DNA from: Prevotella sp. E9-3 | GTDB lineage: Bacteria; Bacteroidota; Bacteroidia; Bacteroidales; Bacteroidaceae | Length of the DNA stretch: 64,000 nt | Direction of reading: 5' to 3' | Assembly (NCBI RefSeq): GCF_022024015.1 | Contig: NZ_CP091786.1 | Span: forward strand, 1,426,001-1,490,000 | Part shown: positions 1 through 10,600 of the stretch, in pieces | How positions within the stretch are numbered: position 1 is the first letter of the stretch | Layout of the letters: every line of letters starts with the position of its first letter | Made by a program: the position numbers and the translations under genes | Notes under the pieces: generated by a model | Databases searched by the model: none | Told to the model about the DNA's origin: nothing | What the model saw: only the letters and a program-made list of their open reading frames with translations

Positions 1-59
1 GCAAAGCCTTCTTGGAGAAGCGTAAGCCAGATTTTGACCAGTATCCCCAGATTCCTTAA
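1..59 (+). CDS. menB: 1,4-dihydroxy-2-naphthoyl-CoA synthase, C-terminal end (partial)
   Basis: Only the last 18 codons and the TAA stop lie in the window. The frame starting at base 3 reads KAFLEKRKPDFDQYPQIP, which matches the conserved MenB C-terminus (FLEKRKPDF...), a crotonase-fold enzyme that closes the naphthoate ring in menaquinone synthesis. menC follows after 20 bp and then menE, which supports the call. The rest of the gene lies upstream. Confidence 0.85.
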   Translation, partial: KAFLEKRKPDFDQYPQIP

Positions 60-79
60 CCCCCCTAACAATCAATTCT

Positions 80-1147
80 ATGAAGATAACAGTTACCGAG
101 CGTGTGTTCCACTTTAAACAGCCAGCAGGAACATCGCGTGGCATCTATACTGAACGCCATTCCTGGTTTGTTGAATTAAGAGACGGCAATCGTTGTGGCG
201 TGGGCGAGTGTGCTCCATTGCCCGACCTTAGTTGTGATGCAATGCCCAACTATGGTGAAGTGCTGAAAGCAAAGAGCAAGGTCTTTGTTTTTGCCATTGA
301 GCAGGGCAGTGATGCATTGCAAGCTTTTTTTGAGACCCTGCGCAACTATCCCTCGATGCTTTTCGGATTTGAAACAGCATTGATGAATTTTGAGAGGGAT
401 GGTAATAGCCAGTCGCTTACCACTCGTTGTTGTCCTCAGCTCTTTAACACTGCTTTTACCCGTGGCGAGGTGGGCATTCCCATCAACGGTCTTGTGTGGA
501 TGGGCTCGTATGAAGAGATGCTGGGGCGCATAGAAGATAAATTGGAAGAGGGCTTTCGCTGTGTGAAACTGAAAGTGGGTGCCATTGACTTTTTGCAGGA
601 ATTGGATTTGGTGAAACGTATTCGTCAGCGCTTCTCGTTCCATGATGTTGAATTGCGCCTTGATGCCAATGGCGGTTTCAACCCCGATGAGGCACTTTAT
701 AAACTGGAGTTGCTCTCGCAGTATGCCATTCACTCTATCGAACAGCCTATCAAACAGAAACAATGGGCTTTTATGTCAGCACTCTGTCGGGATTCTCCAC
801 TGCCTGTTGCACTCGATGAAGAGCTGATAGGTGTCAATGATCCTGATGCTAAACGGCAGATGTTGAATATCATCAAACCTTCATATATTGTTTTGAAGCC
901 CTCACTTCATGGAGGTATGATGGGATGCCGTGAATGGATTCGTATTGCCCACGAAGAAGGTATCGGCTCATGGATAACTTCGGCTCTTGAAAGCAATGTA
1001 GGACTCAATGCCATTGCCCAATTCTGTAGCGATGTGTATGGCGATGAGATTACTTTCCCGCAAGGCCTGGGTACAGGGCGGCTGTTTACTGATAATGTGG
1101 AAATGGGGTTGGAGGTGCGCGGTGATAAATTATTTATAACTAGTTAG
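80..1147 (+). CDS. menC: o-succinylbenzoate synthase
   Basis: Enolase-superfamily enzyme that dehydrates SHCHC to o-succinylbenzoate in menaquinone synthesis, in the cytoplasm. The 355-residue length is normal for the family. The expected catalytic set is in order: a KLKVG lysine motif near residue 162, metal ligands in RLDANGG (about 193), EQP (about 220) and ALDEE (about 245), and the second lysine in LKPS (about 273). The N-terminal capping domain with GECAPLP is present. It sits between the end of menB and menE, so the three are probably one transcript. The ATG start follows the menB stop by 20 bp. Confidence 0.93.
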   Translation: MKITVTERVFHFKQPAGTSRGIYTERHSWFVELRDGNRCGVGECAPLPDLSCDAMPNYGEVLKAKSKVFVFAIEQGSDALQAFFETLRNYPSMLFGFETALMNFERDGNSQSLTTRCCPQLFNTAFTRGEVGIPINGLVWMGSYEEMLGRIEDKLEEGFRCVKLKVGAIDFLQELDLVKRIRQRFSFHDVELRLDANGGFNPDEALYKLELLSQYAIHSIEQPIKQKQWAFMSALCRDSPLPVALDEELIGVNDPDAKRQMLNIIKPSYIVLKPSLHGGMMGCREWIRIAHEEGIGSWITSALESNVGLNAIAQFCSDVYGDEITFPQGLGTGRLFTDNVEMGLEVRGDKLFITS

Positions 1148-1173
1148 TTATAGTATTTTGTTCAAAGTAAATC

Positions 1174-2142
1174 GTGAAACTTGAAGAATTCCTTGCCGAA
1201 TGGCAAAATGACAGTCCTACCGTCTTGGTTCACACCAGTGGAAGCACAGGCAAGCCGAAACCTATGTGGGTAGAAAAACACCGCATGCAGGCCTCGGCTC
1301 GTATCACATGTGAGTTCCTTGGACTGCATGCAGGTGATACTGCCTTGCTGTGTCTTCCCCTCGATTATATTGCGGGTAAGATGATGGTGGTGCGCAGTGT
1401 TACGTGTGGATTGCGTTTGGTTGATATAGAACCCTCTGGGCATCCCTATTGGGAAGGTGCTGTTGACTTTGCGGCCATGGTGCCTTTGCAGGTTTGGAAC
1501 CTTTTGCGGGATAAGGACAGTCGTGAGCGGCTGTTGCAGATTAGGCATCTGATTATTGGCGGTGGGGCCATTGACGATTCTCTGGCTACTGAACTGAAAT
1601 CGTTCCCTAATGCCGTTTGGAGCACATATGGTATGACGGAAACTCTCTCCCATATTGCCCTTCGCCGACTTAGCGGGCCTGATGCGTCCGATTGGTATTC
1701 TCCATTTCCCTCTGTTGAAGTGAAGGTGAATGCCGACAATTGTCTTGTAATCAATGCCCCCTTGGTGCACGACGGTCTTCTGGCCACCAATGATATCGTT
1801 GAGCTTGCCGATGGGCGGTTCAAAGTGTTGGGACGGAAGGATAATGTCATTTGTTCTGGAGGTTTGAAGATTCAGATAGAGGAGGTGGAGCGATTATTAC
1901 GCCGGCATCTGTCCCAACCGTTCATGATCACCAAGCGTCCGGATAAAAAATTTGGTGAACAGGTTGTTCTGCTCACCGAATCTGTGGATATCGCCGATGT
2001 GGAAGAAGTGTGTCGGCAGGTGTTGCCCAAATACTGGAAGCCCCGTTTCGTTCTTCATGTCAGTCAGCTTCCTTTAACCGCTACAGGCAAACCGGCACGC
2101 AAGGAAGCAGAGCACATAGCGGAAGACCTTCTTAATGGATGA
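1174..2142 (+). CDS. menE: o-succinylbenzoate-CoA ligase (short form)
   Basis: ANL-superfamily adenylate-forming ligase that activates o-succinylbenzoate with CoA before the MenB step. The phosphate-binding loop HTSGSTGKPKP lies near residue 21, STYGMTET near 150, the hinge motif GRKDNVICSGG near 222 and the C-terminal lysine motif LTATGKPAR near 305. At 322 residues it is clearly shorter than the roughly 450-residue proteobacterial enzyme; the missing part is the N-terminal subdomain, as in other Bacteroidetes versions. The start is GTG, 26 bp after menC. It is the last gene of the men run. Confidence 0.9.
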   Translation: MKLEEFLAEWQNDSPTVLVHTSGSTGKPKPMWVEKHRMQASARITCEFLGLHAGDTALLCLPLDYIAGKMMVVRSVTCGLRLVDIEPSGHPYWEGAVDFAAMVPLQVWNLLRDKDSRERLLQIRHLIIGGGAIDDSLATELKSFPNAVWSTYGMTETLSHIALRRLSGPDASDWYSPFPSVEVKVNADNCLVINAPLVHDGLLATNDIVELADGRFKVLGRKDNVICSGGLKIQIEEVERLLRRHLSQPFMITKRPDKKFGEQVVLLTESVDIADVEEVCRQVLPKYWKPRFVLHVSQLPLTATGKPARKEAEHIAEDLLNG

Positions 2143-2199
2143 GACATCTCCCATCATCCAACTCACATCTTCCATCATCCCTCTTCCATCTCTCCTCTC
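2143..2199. repeat. Pyrimidine-rich spacer with direct repeats between convergent genes
   Basis: The short gap between menE and aroB is made almost entirely of degenerate copies of ATCTTCCATCATCC on the + strand. No hairpin terminator is visible, so the convergent transcripts may end in a factor-dependent way. Confidence 0.4.
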
Positions 2200-3255
2200 T
2201 CACTGTCCTTCTCGGTAAAAGTCGAGAGCTTCTTCAATCTCCTCTTTTGTGGCCGTTTGGTTGATACGTATATCACCCACATTGCCTAATAGCGTGAAAT
2301 TGATGCGTCCGGCTATGTTTTTCTTATCGTGAGTCATCAGTTCGAGCAGAGTGGGGTAGTCATTGCAGGTGATGGGCATGCGTCCGTAGTGTTCTATAAT
2401 GAAGTTGACCACTTTGCACATTTTTTCTGTAGGAAATCCCGTCTTCAGCACACTCAAGTATAGTTCGCAAACCAATCCCCATGCCACGGCATAACCGTGC
2501 AGAACAGGCTGGCGCTTCATGGCCAGTGACTCGAAGGCATGACCAACGGTGTGTCCCAGGTTCAGTGCCTTGCGAATGCCCTGTTCGGTTGGGTCCTCCA
2601 GCACGATGCGTTGTTTCACCTCCACACTTTCTGCCACCATATGCTTCAGTTGTGTCAGGTCGGGCTGCTCTACATCAAATGCCAACAAACCGTTCAACAT
2701 TTTCTCTTCGGGGTTGATGCAGCCGTGCTTGAGCATTTCGGCATAACCAGAGAGGATGTTTTCCTGGTCCATTGTCTTGAGGAATACTGTGTCCAGTATC
2801 ACCGACGATGCATTGCGGAATACACCAATCTCGTTTTTCAGTCCTCCAAAGTTAAAGCCCGTTTTGCCTCCTACAGAAGCATCGACCATGGAAAGTAGCG
2901 TGGTAGGAATGTTGATGAGGCTGATGCCACGCTTGAAGGTGGAGGCCGCAAAACCTCCCAGATCGGTTACCATACCGCCACCCAGGTTCACCAGCAACGA
3001 GTGGCGGGTAGCACCCTGTTGTTGTAGTTCGCTCCACACATGGCCAACGGCCTCCAGTGTTTTGTGGGTGTCGCCGGCCTCTATCACTATTCGTTCTGCT
3101 CCTTTCAAGCAGTCGAATCCTTCTACTATAGGCCAGCACAAACGTGCCGTTGTGGTGTCTGAAAGAACGAAGATGCGGTCGGCTCTGCATTCAGCTATTG
3201 CTTCATTCAACGCCCTTTCCAGGTGTTCAGATATGACAACTTTCTGCTTTTCCAT
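2200..3255 (-). CDS. aroB: 3-dehydroquinate synthase
   Basis: Converts DAHP to 3-dehydroquinate, the second step of the shikimate pathway. At 351 residues it has normal length. Visible signatures are the NAD-binding GGGMVTDLGGF near residue 91, FKRGI with NIPTTLLSMVDASVGGK just after, and the metal-binding NLGHTVGHAFE near 234 with HGYAVAWG near 250. It is monocistronic or follows the flavin-reductase-like lipoprotein gene on the same strand, 42 bp downstream of it, but a hairpin at the end of that gene argues for separate transcription. Confidence 0.94.
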   Translation of the reverse strand: MEKQKVVISEHLERALNEAIAECRADRIFVLSDTTTARLCWPIVEGFDCLKGAERIVIEAGDTHKTLEAVGHVWSELQQQGATRHSLLVNLGGGMVTDLGGFAASTFKRGISLINIPTTLLSMVDASVGGKTGFNFGGLKNEIGVFRNASSVILDTVFLKTMDQENILSGYAEMLKHGCINPEEKMLNGLLAFDVEQPDLTQLKHMVAESVEVKQRIVLEDPTEQGIRKALNLGHTVGHAFESLAMKRQPVLHGYAVAWGLVCELYLSVLKTGFPTEKMCKVVNFIIEHYGRMPITCNDYPTLLELMTHDKKNIAGRINFTLLGNVGDIRINQTATKEEIEEALDFYREGQ

Positions 3256-3284
3256 TGTTGAGTATTTGTGTCTGTTTTTAAAAG

Positions 3285-3315
3285 AATAGCGAAGTGATTA
3301 TTTCACCTCGCTATT
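3285..3315 (-). terminator. Hairpin overlapping the stop codon of the flavin-reductase-like gene
   Basis: On the minus strand AATAGCGAGGTGA pairs with TCACTTCGCTATT and is followed by CTTTTAAAAA. The stem includes the TAA stop of the gene ending at 3298, so terminator and stop codon overlap. Confidence 0.6.
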
Positions 3316-4020
3316 AATGATACTCTTTCCGGCGCCCCAGGCGTTGCCCACCTTCTCGCCTACCACACGATACTCCCTCTTGGCAGAGTCGAAGATGACA
3401 GGCTGAAGTTTGCCCAAATCGATCTTACCGTCCTCGTCCAGAATACTCTCGTCGGCACTCATGTTTACGATTTCGCCTACTACACGTGCACCGCCGCGGT
3501 CGTCCTCGTCAAAGGTTACACATTTGCACTCCAATGTCAGTTTGTATTCATTGATGATAGGAGCATCCACGTTAGGACTCTTGGTAATGGTGAAGCCAGC
3601 CTTGGCCACCTTGTCGGGCACTTCATTGGCCGACACGATGCCGAAGTAGTCGCTCTGGGCTATGTCGTCTTTTGTGGCAAAGCTGATGGTAAACGCTTTC
3701 TTCAGGCGGATATTCTCGGTTGTTTTGTGGGCTGATAACTGGAAAGTGATGTGCTTTGGTCCGCACTGTCCGCCCCAGGCTGCCATCATCACGTCGGGGT
3801 TGTTGTCCTTGTCCCATGTGGCTATCATGATGGCAGGCAGTGGAGTAATAACGGCCTGGTCGCTGAAGTTCTTGCGGCCTTCCACCTCTACCACTTTAAT
3901 TTTCTCGTTGGAAGCATTTTCGTTCATGGCTTCGTTGCCTTTCTGCTCCTTGTTACCGCAGGCAGTAAAAAGGAGAGCACCTGTCAGCATTATTGCTGAA
4001 ATTTTCGAAATTGTTTTCAT
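3298..4020 (-). CDS. Flavin reductase-like domain lipoprotein
   Basis: The first 22 residues form a lipoprotein signal (MKTISKISAIML...LFTAC, lipobox cysteine near residue 21), followed by an acidic linker. From about residue 55 the sequence matches the FMN-binding split-barrel of flavoredoxin/flavin reductase proteins (MIATWDKDNNPDVMMAAWGG, then ISFATKDDIAQSDYFGIVSA). Such domains usually bind FMN and are usually cytoplasmic; a lipid-anchored envelope version is less common and suggests a redox role outside the cytoplasm. The substrate is unknown. It sits alone between aroB and the AlaX-like gene. Confidence 0.75.
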   Translation of the reverse strand: MKTISKISAIMLTGALLFTACGNKEQKGNEAMNENASNEKIKVVEVEGRKNFSDQAVITPLPAIMIATWDKDNNPDVMMAAWGGQCGPKHITFQLSAHKTTENIRLKKAFTISFATKDDIAQSDYFGIVSANEVPDKVAKAGFTITKSPNVDAPIINEYKLTLECKCVTFDEDDRGGARVVGEIVNMSADESILDEDGKIDLGKLQPVIFDSAKREYRVVGEKVGNAWGAGKSIINSEVK

Positions 4021-4079
4021 ATAAAACTTTGATTATGTGATTGTTATATGTTTTGTGTTAAATGTTTTTGTAGTCAATA

Positions 4080-4550
4080 CTATTGCACCACTTTAAACCT
4101 GATGCGGAACGAGCGTTCCTGTTCGTCCCAGTTAGTGCCCAGAAGTTCGAATCGTCCTATCTGACTTGTACTTCTCACATGTTTGCCTATACAGGGACAC
4201 ACGTCGTAGTTGCCTATGCGCACCAGTCGGATGGTCTCCGATGCATCCTCGGGCAGTCGTGACAGTTCCACCCCCTCGGGCAGATTGTCGCGTGTGGCAA
4301 ATTCATATGTAACAGGCAAGTCCTCTTCTATGAGCTCGTTCATCCGCTGCTCTATCTCGCGCTCGTCCTTTCGGTCGGGCTTGTGATCCAGGTGAAAACT
4401 CATCTTGCTCTTTTTCCTTTCCACGTGGGCATTATAGCTGCGTCCACAGCCGAACATCCTTATCATGGTCTGGTTCAGCAAGTGTTCTGCCGTGTGTGCC
4501 GGCGGAAACTCGTCCTTATTGTGAGCGTTGAGAATAGGGTCTTCGTTCAT
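4080..4550 (-). CDS. AlaX-type alanyl-tRNA trans-editing protein
   Basis: A 156-residue freestanding editing domain related to the second additional domain of alanyl- and threonyl-tRNA synthetases. The zinc-binding HxxxH motif is seen as HTAEH near residue 19 and the CxxxH motif as CIGKH near residue 120. Such proteins deacylate mischarged Ser- or Gly-tRNA(Ala). The protein starts almost directly with the editing domain, so it is the small AlaX form. A CAAAGGTA box at 4593-4600 (TACCTTTG on the minus strand) fits a -7 promoter element. Specificity (Ser, Gly or Thr type) cannot be read from the sequence. Confidence 0.78.
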   Translation of the reverse strand: MNEDPILNAHNKDEFPPAHTAEHLLNQTMIRMFGCGRSYNAHVERKKSKMSFHLDHKPDRKDEREIEQRMNELIEEDLPVTYEFATRDNLPEGVELSRLPEDASETIRLVRIGNYDVCPCIGKHVRSTSQIGRFELLGTNWDEQERSFRIRFKVVQ

Positions 4551-4656
4551 TGTCTTTGCAGAAATGCTTTCTCTTTTTTACTCTTTCCAGCGCAAAGGTA
4601 GTGCAAAAAAATGATTTAACGAAAGGAAATATCAAAAATGTAAATCATATATCCAA

Positions 4657-4688
4657 GAAACTGCTACCCTTTGACGGATAGCAGTTTC
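4657..4688 (-). terminator. Probable terminator of the giant surface-protein operon
   Basis: A perfect 10-bp inverted repeat (GAAACTGCTA / TAGCAGTTTC) with a 12-base loop lies 9 bp past the stop of the gene ending at 4697. The T-tract on the minus strand is weak (TTGGATAT), so it may be an imperfect intrinsic terminator. Confidence 0.55.
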
Positions 4689-4696
4689 CTAATTTC

Positions 4697-7600
4697 TTAC
4701 TGTGTGACTGTTGTCTTCACTTTTCCTCGCAGATAAATACCGCGACGTGTCGGCTTGTGCTGCAGTTTGATACCCTGCAGACTGTACCAGCCTTCCTCTT
4801 TGCCTTCGTCGGTTATGATGCTGTTAATGCTATCATCGGTATTCTGGAGCTCAATCACCAGAGGATCCCACGGAGTACCGACATTACCGTCGCTACTGTA
4901 GGTAATCGAGGCGTTCAGCGTCAGAATTTCTTCACCATAGGCAACGCGCAGTTCAATAGGCTGACCGCTTCCTTCTCCTGCTATAAGCAGGTAGTAGAGC
5001 CCTTCGCTACATGTGGCAACCCCTCGGCATTCATCGTTAATGAAGGCAGCCACCTCGGCCTCATCAACAGGCTCACCATCATTGACAAGCCTGATAACCA
5101 TAGACATATTGTCCGGATAATTGGTAGGATCTACCGGTTCGAAGACAGACGGAGCCCTGTGTGCTCTGTTTATTCCGAGTGTCCTGTAGTGTTGGTAATC
5201 AACAGTAGGATAGGTAAATACCTTTTCCCGGCTATCTGCGCTATAGTAAAGGTATCCCTTTCCGCTCTCCATAGCTTCCAGATTACCTTCCCATCCATAG
5301 GGGCCGTAGTATGCAAATGCGAATTGTGACTTTACTTGATCGCCCGGCTGCGGGTTAGCACCGGCCAGTGCCTCGCCAAGTGGCATTGTTGCAAATGGCG
5401 TATAGGGAATCCAGTTCCATCCATTCTTAATCGTTACTGATGAGTTGGGAGATTCTATCTGTTCACCAATCACAATCAGGGGATCAGGTAATTCATGGCT
5501 TCCGTCCTTTCGGCTTAGGAACATCTTATACATCGTATTGGCAGACATTTTAGTCAGGGGACCAGACCAGTAAACACCATTGCAGTAGGAGATTCCTTCC
5601 GTCTGATCTTTCAGACGCACATTCCATGATGCCACGTCCTTGAAGACCACAGATACAGAGTCGTTTGCTGGAGTTACACCCAGTGATAGCCAGTTCCAGC
5701 CCTGCTTCAGACTGAGCGGCTGCTCCACGTACTTGCTCTTGGTGAAGATGACGGGGGTGTCAAACGTACCGTAGCTTTGTGTGGGGTTGAATATTAATGT
5801 ATCCTGGCTTGTTCCGTTTGGCAGGATCAGACTCACATTAGTGTATGTAATGCCCGTATTCGCATCCCAGATGCGGAAAGTAACAGGCTGGTTCTGGTCT
5901 AAATCACACATCTTTCCGTTGATCTCCTGCTGTGCAGTACCATATACAGACAGGGGGATGTAAGCGGTTCCGCGAATCTGCTTGGGAGCAGCCACACCGC
6001 GGCATACGCCTTTGATGAAAGCAGCCACGCGACTGTCGGGGTTCTCCATCAGCACACCTCCTATACGCACCTGTCCCGTAATAGTCATCTGATTCTCGTA
6101 CTTCATCGGGTCAACGGCCCAGTCGGGCATCTGTCCGCGCACCTTCATTACAATGCGCAGGGGCTCCAGAATCTCGTTGTTACCCTGCAGACCTATGGTC
6201 ACGTCATAGTTACCGATACTTACTAGTGGATTGACCTTGAAGCGTAGCGTTTTCCTGCGCAGCGGCTGCACATTGTCGGTCTGATCACTATCTACAATCG
6301 AGAGCCACTGGGGCATATTTAATAAGGTATAGTACTCTACGCTACCGCTCTTGTTTTCGATATTCACGTCGAAGATATAATCATCGCCGTACATCTTATT
6401 GATATTCACCGAATCTTTTGTCCACGTCAGCGTGTTCTGCTGTACATAGGCCGTCCAGCGTATGGGCAGTGATGTGTTGCCGTGCAGGTCGTGCACCTGA
6501 TCGACGGTGATGTTAAGTGTCGTTCCTTCTATGTCACGTGGGCTGATACCGGCTCCCGTCAAGTTAATGACCACTTTACGCTCCGATGCTACGGGCGAGG
6601 CTATTATCCGAGTTTCCTCAGGTGCGTTCTTTACGGGGGGAATGGCACGTACGAGTTCAGAATTGGTCGATGAGATCTCAGTATTATGATGTCCTTTTGC
6701 CATATTCTGCATGGTTGGCACCTTAGTCTTTACACCGTTCACGTTGTCAGCCTGTTCAAAGGGATAGTAGGCCACCAGTCCGCGTGAATAGACGTCGGCA
6801 GTGTCGATTGCGTTGTAAATATTGCCTGTGAGGCAGCTCTCGCTCAGTGCCGCATGCCAGATACGCACCTCGTCCACTTCGCTATCGGTGGTGTTCTTAC
6901 CTATAATGAGCTCGCTACCCTGAATAGGGGGCACGTCGGCTTCGGCGATGACTGCCGTTCGCTGACCGTCCAGATAGAAACTGGCTGCCTGTCCGCGAAC
7001 TACATTCAGTGCCAGATGGCGCCATACATTATCCTCGGGGAAGTCCTCGTGGCTGGCTACCGTCTGTTTCTTCTTTCCGTATTCCAGCACCAGGTTCTTC
7101 TGTTCATCGTAGTTCAACTGCAGACTGTCCGTCTTGAAAACTACCTGAACAGCAGGGGTGCTATCATCGTGGGTGTTATCACGTTTATACCACATTTCTA
7201 TAGCATAGCTGTCCCCACGTGTAGTGTTCAAATCTGATATGTTGGCTTTGGCGCCTTCTTTATCTTTAATATGCAGGGCATAGTTCACGTTCTCCAGCTT
7301 CCACGAGTTGGGCACCACAAAATTGTGGGTACGTCGCAGGTCAGCGGCCACGTTGCCGTGACCCTCGTCCATGGGCCAGTAGTTGACCAGTCCATACACA
7401 TAGCCGTCCTTGCTCTGATACATCGTGGAGTAAGCTTCGTTCACATCGTGACTGATATCGTAGAGGCTCAGTGCATGCATATCGGCATTGATATGGCCCA
7501 GATAGAGGTAGTTGTCACTGGCAGCGCTGAGGTTCTGCATGCCATCCGTTGTCACGGGCATGTTGTCGAACAGTTTCAGATTTTTACCATCATAACTTGC

Positions 7601-10600
7601 CAGTACGTCAAAGACAAGATTGGCAGCCTTGAAGTTCAGCGCCAGGAAAATCCACTCGTCTTTGGGCAGCGCATCGGTGCTGATGAACTGATTGCCGGCA
7701 ACGGTGATTACAAAATGGCCTTCTTCGTCAATACCCAAGGCAAATTTTGTTCCATCTTTACCACTATGCAGAAGGGTACCGCTTTCATGCCAGTTGAACC
7801 AGAAGTCCACGGCAAAGTCACCGCTCAGGAATACGGGGTTCTCCGTTTTGGGAGCATCTCCATTGGACTGCAGGCGTAGAGCCACCTCGTGGTTCACCGT
7901 CTGCTGGTTCAGTTTGGCCGTTATAATAACATTTTTATCGCTCACATAGCCAGGAACAATATCCTCGTTGAACTCGATAGCCAATTGGTCACCATAATAT
8001 AGAATACCGTTTGACGGTGCAGGCGTGAAGAGACTTCGCGGACGAGTCAGGTCTTTAACAACCTTAGTCACATCGCTGTAAACGCTCACCAGCTCCGTTC
8101 CGTAGGGCGTGGTAGTAAAGGCTCGGAACTCATAGTTGCCTTCGGGATAACTAAGGTTGCTTGACATATCTACGTCGTAGCGAATGTCGCCCGTAGTAGG
8201 CAACAGGTCGTTGCTCACACCGGCAGTGTCGGCAGCACTGGTCCACCACGTATGCAGGTCTATCCACTGTGTGTTGCCCTCAAAACGGTATTGTACGCCC
8301 ACCTTGCGCAGGTTCTTGAACTGACGGTCGAAGTTGGTCAGTTTCAGTTGTAACGTACCGTCCTTACTCTCAGTGTTCAGCACCGGCTCTGTGATAGCCA
8401 GTTCGACGGGTGACGATGAGGGTTTGAAGTGGGCGTTGATGGTTACGTCATCATGGATAAGCCCTGGCTGATACTGCGAACAGAAACGCAGGCGTATGCC
8501 CTCGTAGTCAAGTATGCTTTGGTCGGTCTGTCGGATGGTGATTTGCTTCGTCACCGTCTCACCCTGAGGCAGCATGATGGAGCGTCCGCTGATGGGCACA
8601 CCATCCATCAGAATCTGTAGGCCTTTGGTATTGGACGTCTCAGGTACCACCACATTGTAACTGAAGTTCGTTCCTTGGTGCACGCGCGCCATATTAGTGC
8701 AATGCAGCGTCAGATGCGCCTCCTGTCCCGAGGCTATGTCGGTCACGGTAACATTCTTCGAAGGGTTCTGCCCCGTGATGCTGATGCTCATGCTGGGCTG
8801 TTCCATCTGTTCTGTGCCGTTGCCAAGGGGAGTGCCAGGTTCATAGTATTTAGTCACTTCCTTGTCCTCAAAGGGATTGTATGTCTGTCCGCCATAGAGA
8901 TAGAAAAAGTCACTATAGCCATTTGTATCCGAGGCATATTTGTTGATGGAGAGGTCGGTGTCGCGGTTTCCATCCTCTACATGATACTCCCATTCGGTGA
9001 ATGACTCGGTTTTGGTGCCTTCACCAGTGGTACGTCCACCACCATTTTCTGTACTTATGGTTGTGGATACTCCAAATAACCCCAACATGTCGGTTTCCCA
9101 TCCAAATTTTTCGCCTAAAATACCTCCTATTTTCCAATTAAGAATTCCACTTTTGTTTTTTGTTACAGCATCGCGTTGAGAATAGATATATGATGTACCG
9201 CCATCGATGGAGAAATTCTCTGCCACTTTGTTCTTAATGGAGTTAACCTTATTCTCCTCGTTATCCTTGATGCACTTGCGCCAAAGCTCTATCTGATTAT
9301 TGCACCACTGTACGCTGTCAATACATATTTCGTCCGGGTTCTTCGGTGCCACAAAGCGGTAGTTCCCCTCTTCACCATAACCCGCCTTCCCTTCTTCTAT
9401 CCACGACAGATAGACTGTTTTTTTGCTGGTATTCTGGTATGCTTCGGCATCTGCTTTTGTAGCGACTGGCGTCAGGAAAGCGTTACGCTGTTCCACCCAC
9501 TTGGGTATCATCACCGTCTCTATCTCATACTGGCTGTACTTGAAGGACGTTGCTATCTCCTGACCCAGCGAAAGGGCGTCCTCCAGCGCAATGACATACT
9601 GCTGGGTGTCGGCGTCCAAGCGTATCAGCAGGTTTCGGCATGAACCCACAATCATGTTGTAAGAGGTACCCACATAGACGTCACCGGCACTGCCTACATA
9701 GGGATAGGATGCACTGGTAGATACGGATTCAACCGTAGTGACGGTGGTGGTGGTGTCTCTGTTGTCTTGGCGCTCCCATGTATAGCGACAGCCTATACTA
9801 AAATCATTAGTCACTTTCTGTTTATTTATTACCATTACTCCAAATCCAGTAGCTGATTCCGCATCTACACCAGTTAAACAATCAAATACAAGGCTTTCAT
9901 TGCCATAACCTGAACGTGTAAAATAGTGCGTCTTACTGACCACTTGACCTTTCTTCAGTGTGGTCCTGGACTTTGCCCCTGGCGGGTCGCGTAGCACAAA
10001 CTGTACAATGTCGGGTCCTTTGGTAATGAAGTTGTTGCCGTTGGTGAGAGCACCCAGCACAATGGCATCCATGTCGTGGAGCACATAGGTACGGTTGTTA
10101 CGCACCATGCTGACAGAGAAATGACGTGTGTAGGGGCTGGTGATGTTGGGGTATCCCACCTGCCAGGTCAAGTGTCCGCATCCTATACTGTCCAGTTCCA
10201 TTTCAATGTCCTGAACATCCACAACCTCACCTTCCTTATATTCGATGTCGGGATCATCCACCCGATAAACCACTTTCTGCTCAGAACTCATCTCGTTGGT
10301 TATTTTCAACGTTTGGCCCTTCAGGGCGATGATGTCTTCCACAACTTGTTCACCGTCGTGGTTGACGTACCGTTCATAGGCATAGAAGTCGTAGTAGCGC
10401 ATATCGCCTGTCTCGTAGATGGGGTACCCCAGCAGATAGCTGACGGAGCCGTCTTCTTGAACCGTCCAGATGTTGTTGATGGTGTACTTGTTGCCATCTT
10501 CGTCGTTGCCGTAAGTCTTCTCCCTGATACCAAAGACACCAGGCTTATATCCTGTCTCGCTGATCTCAAGTTGCGGTTGTGCATAATAGGTCCACACCTG

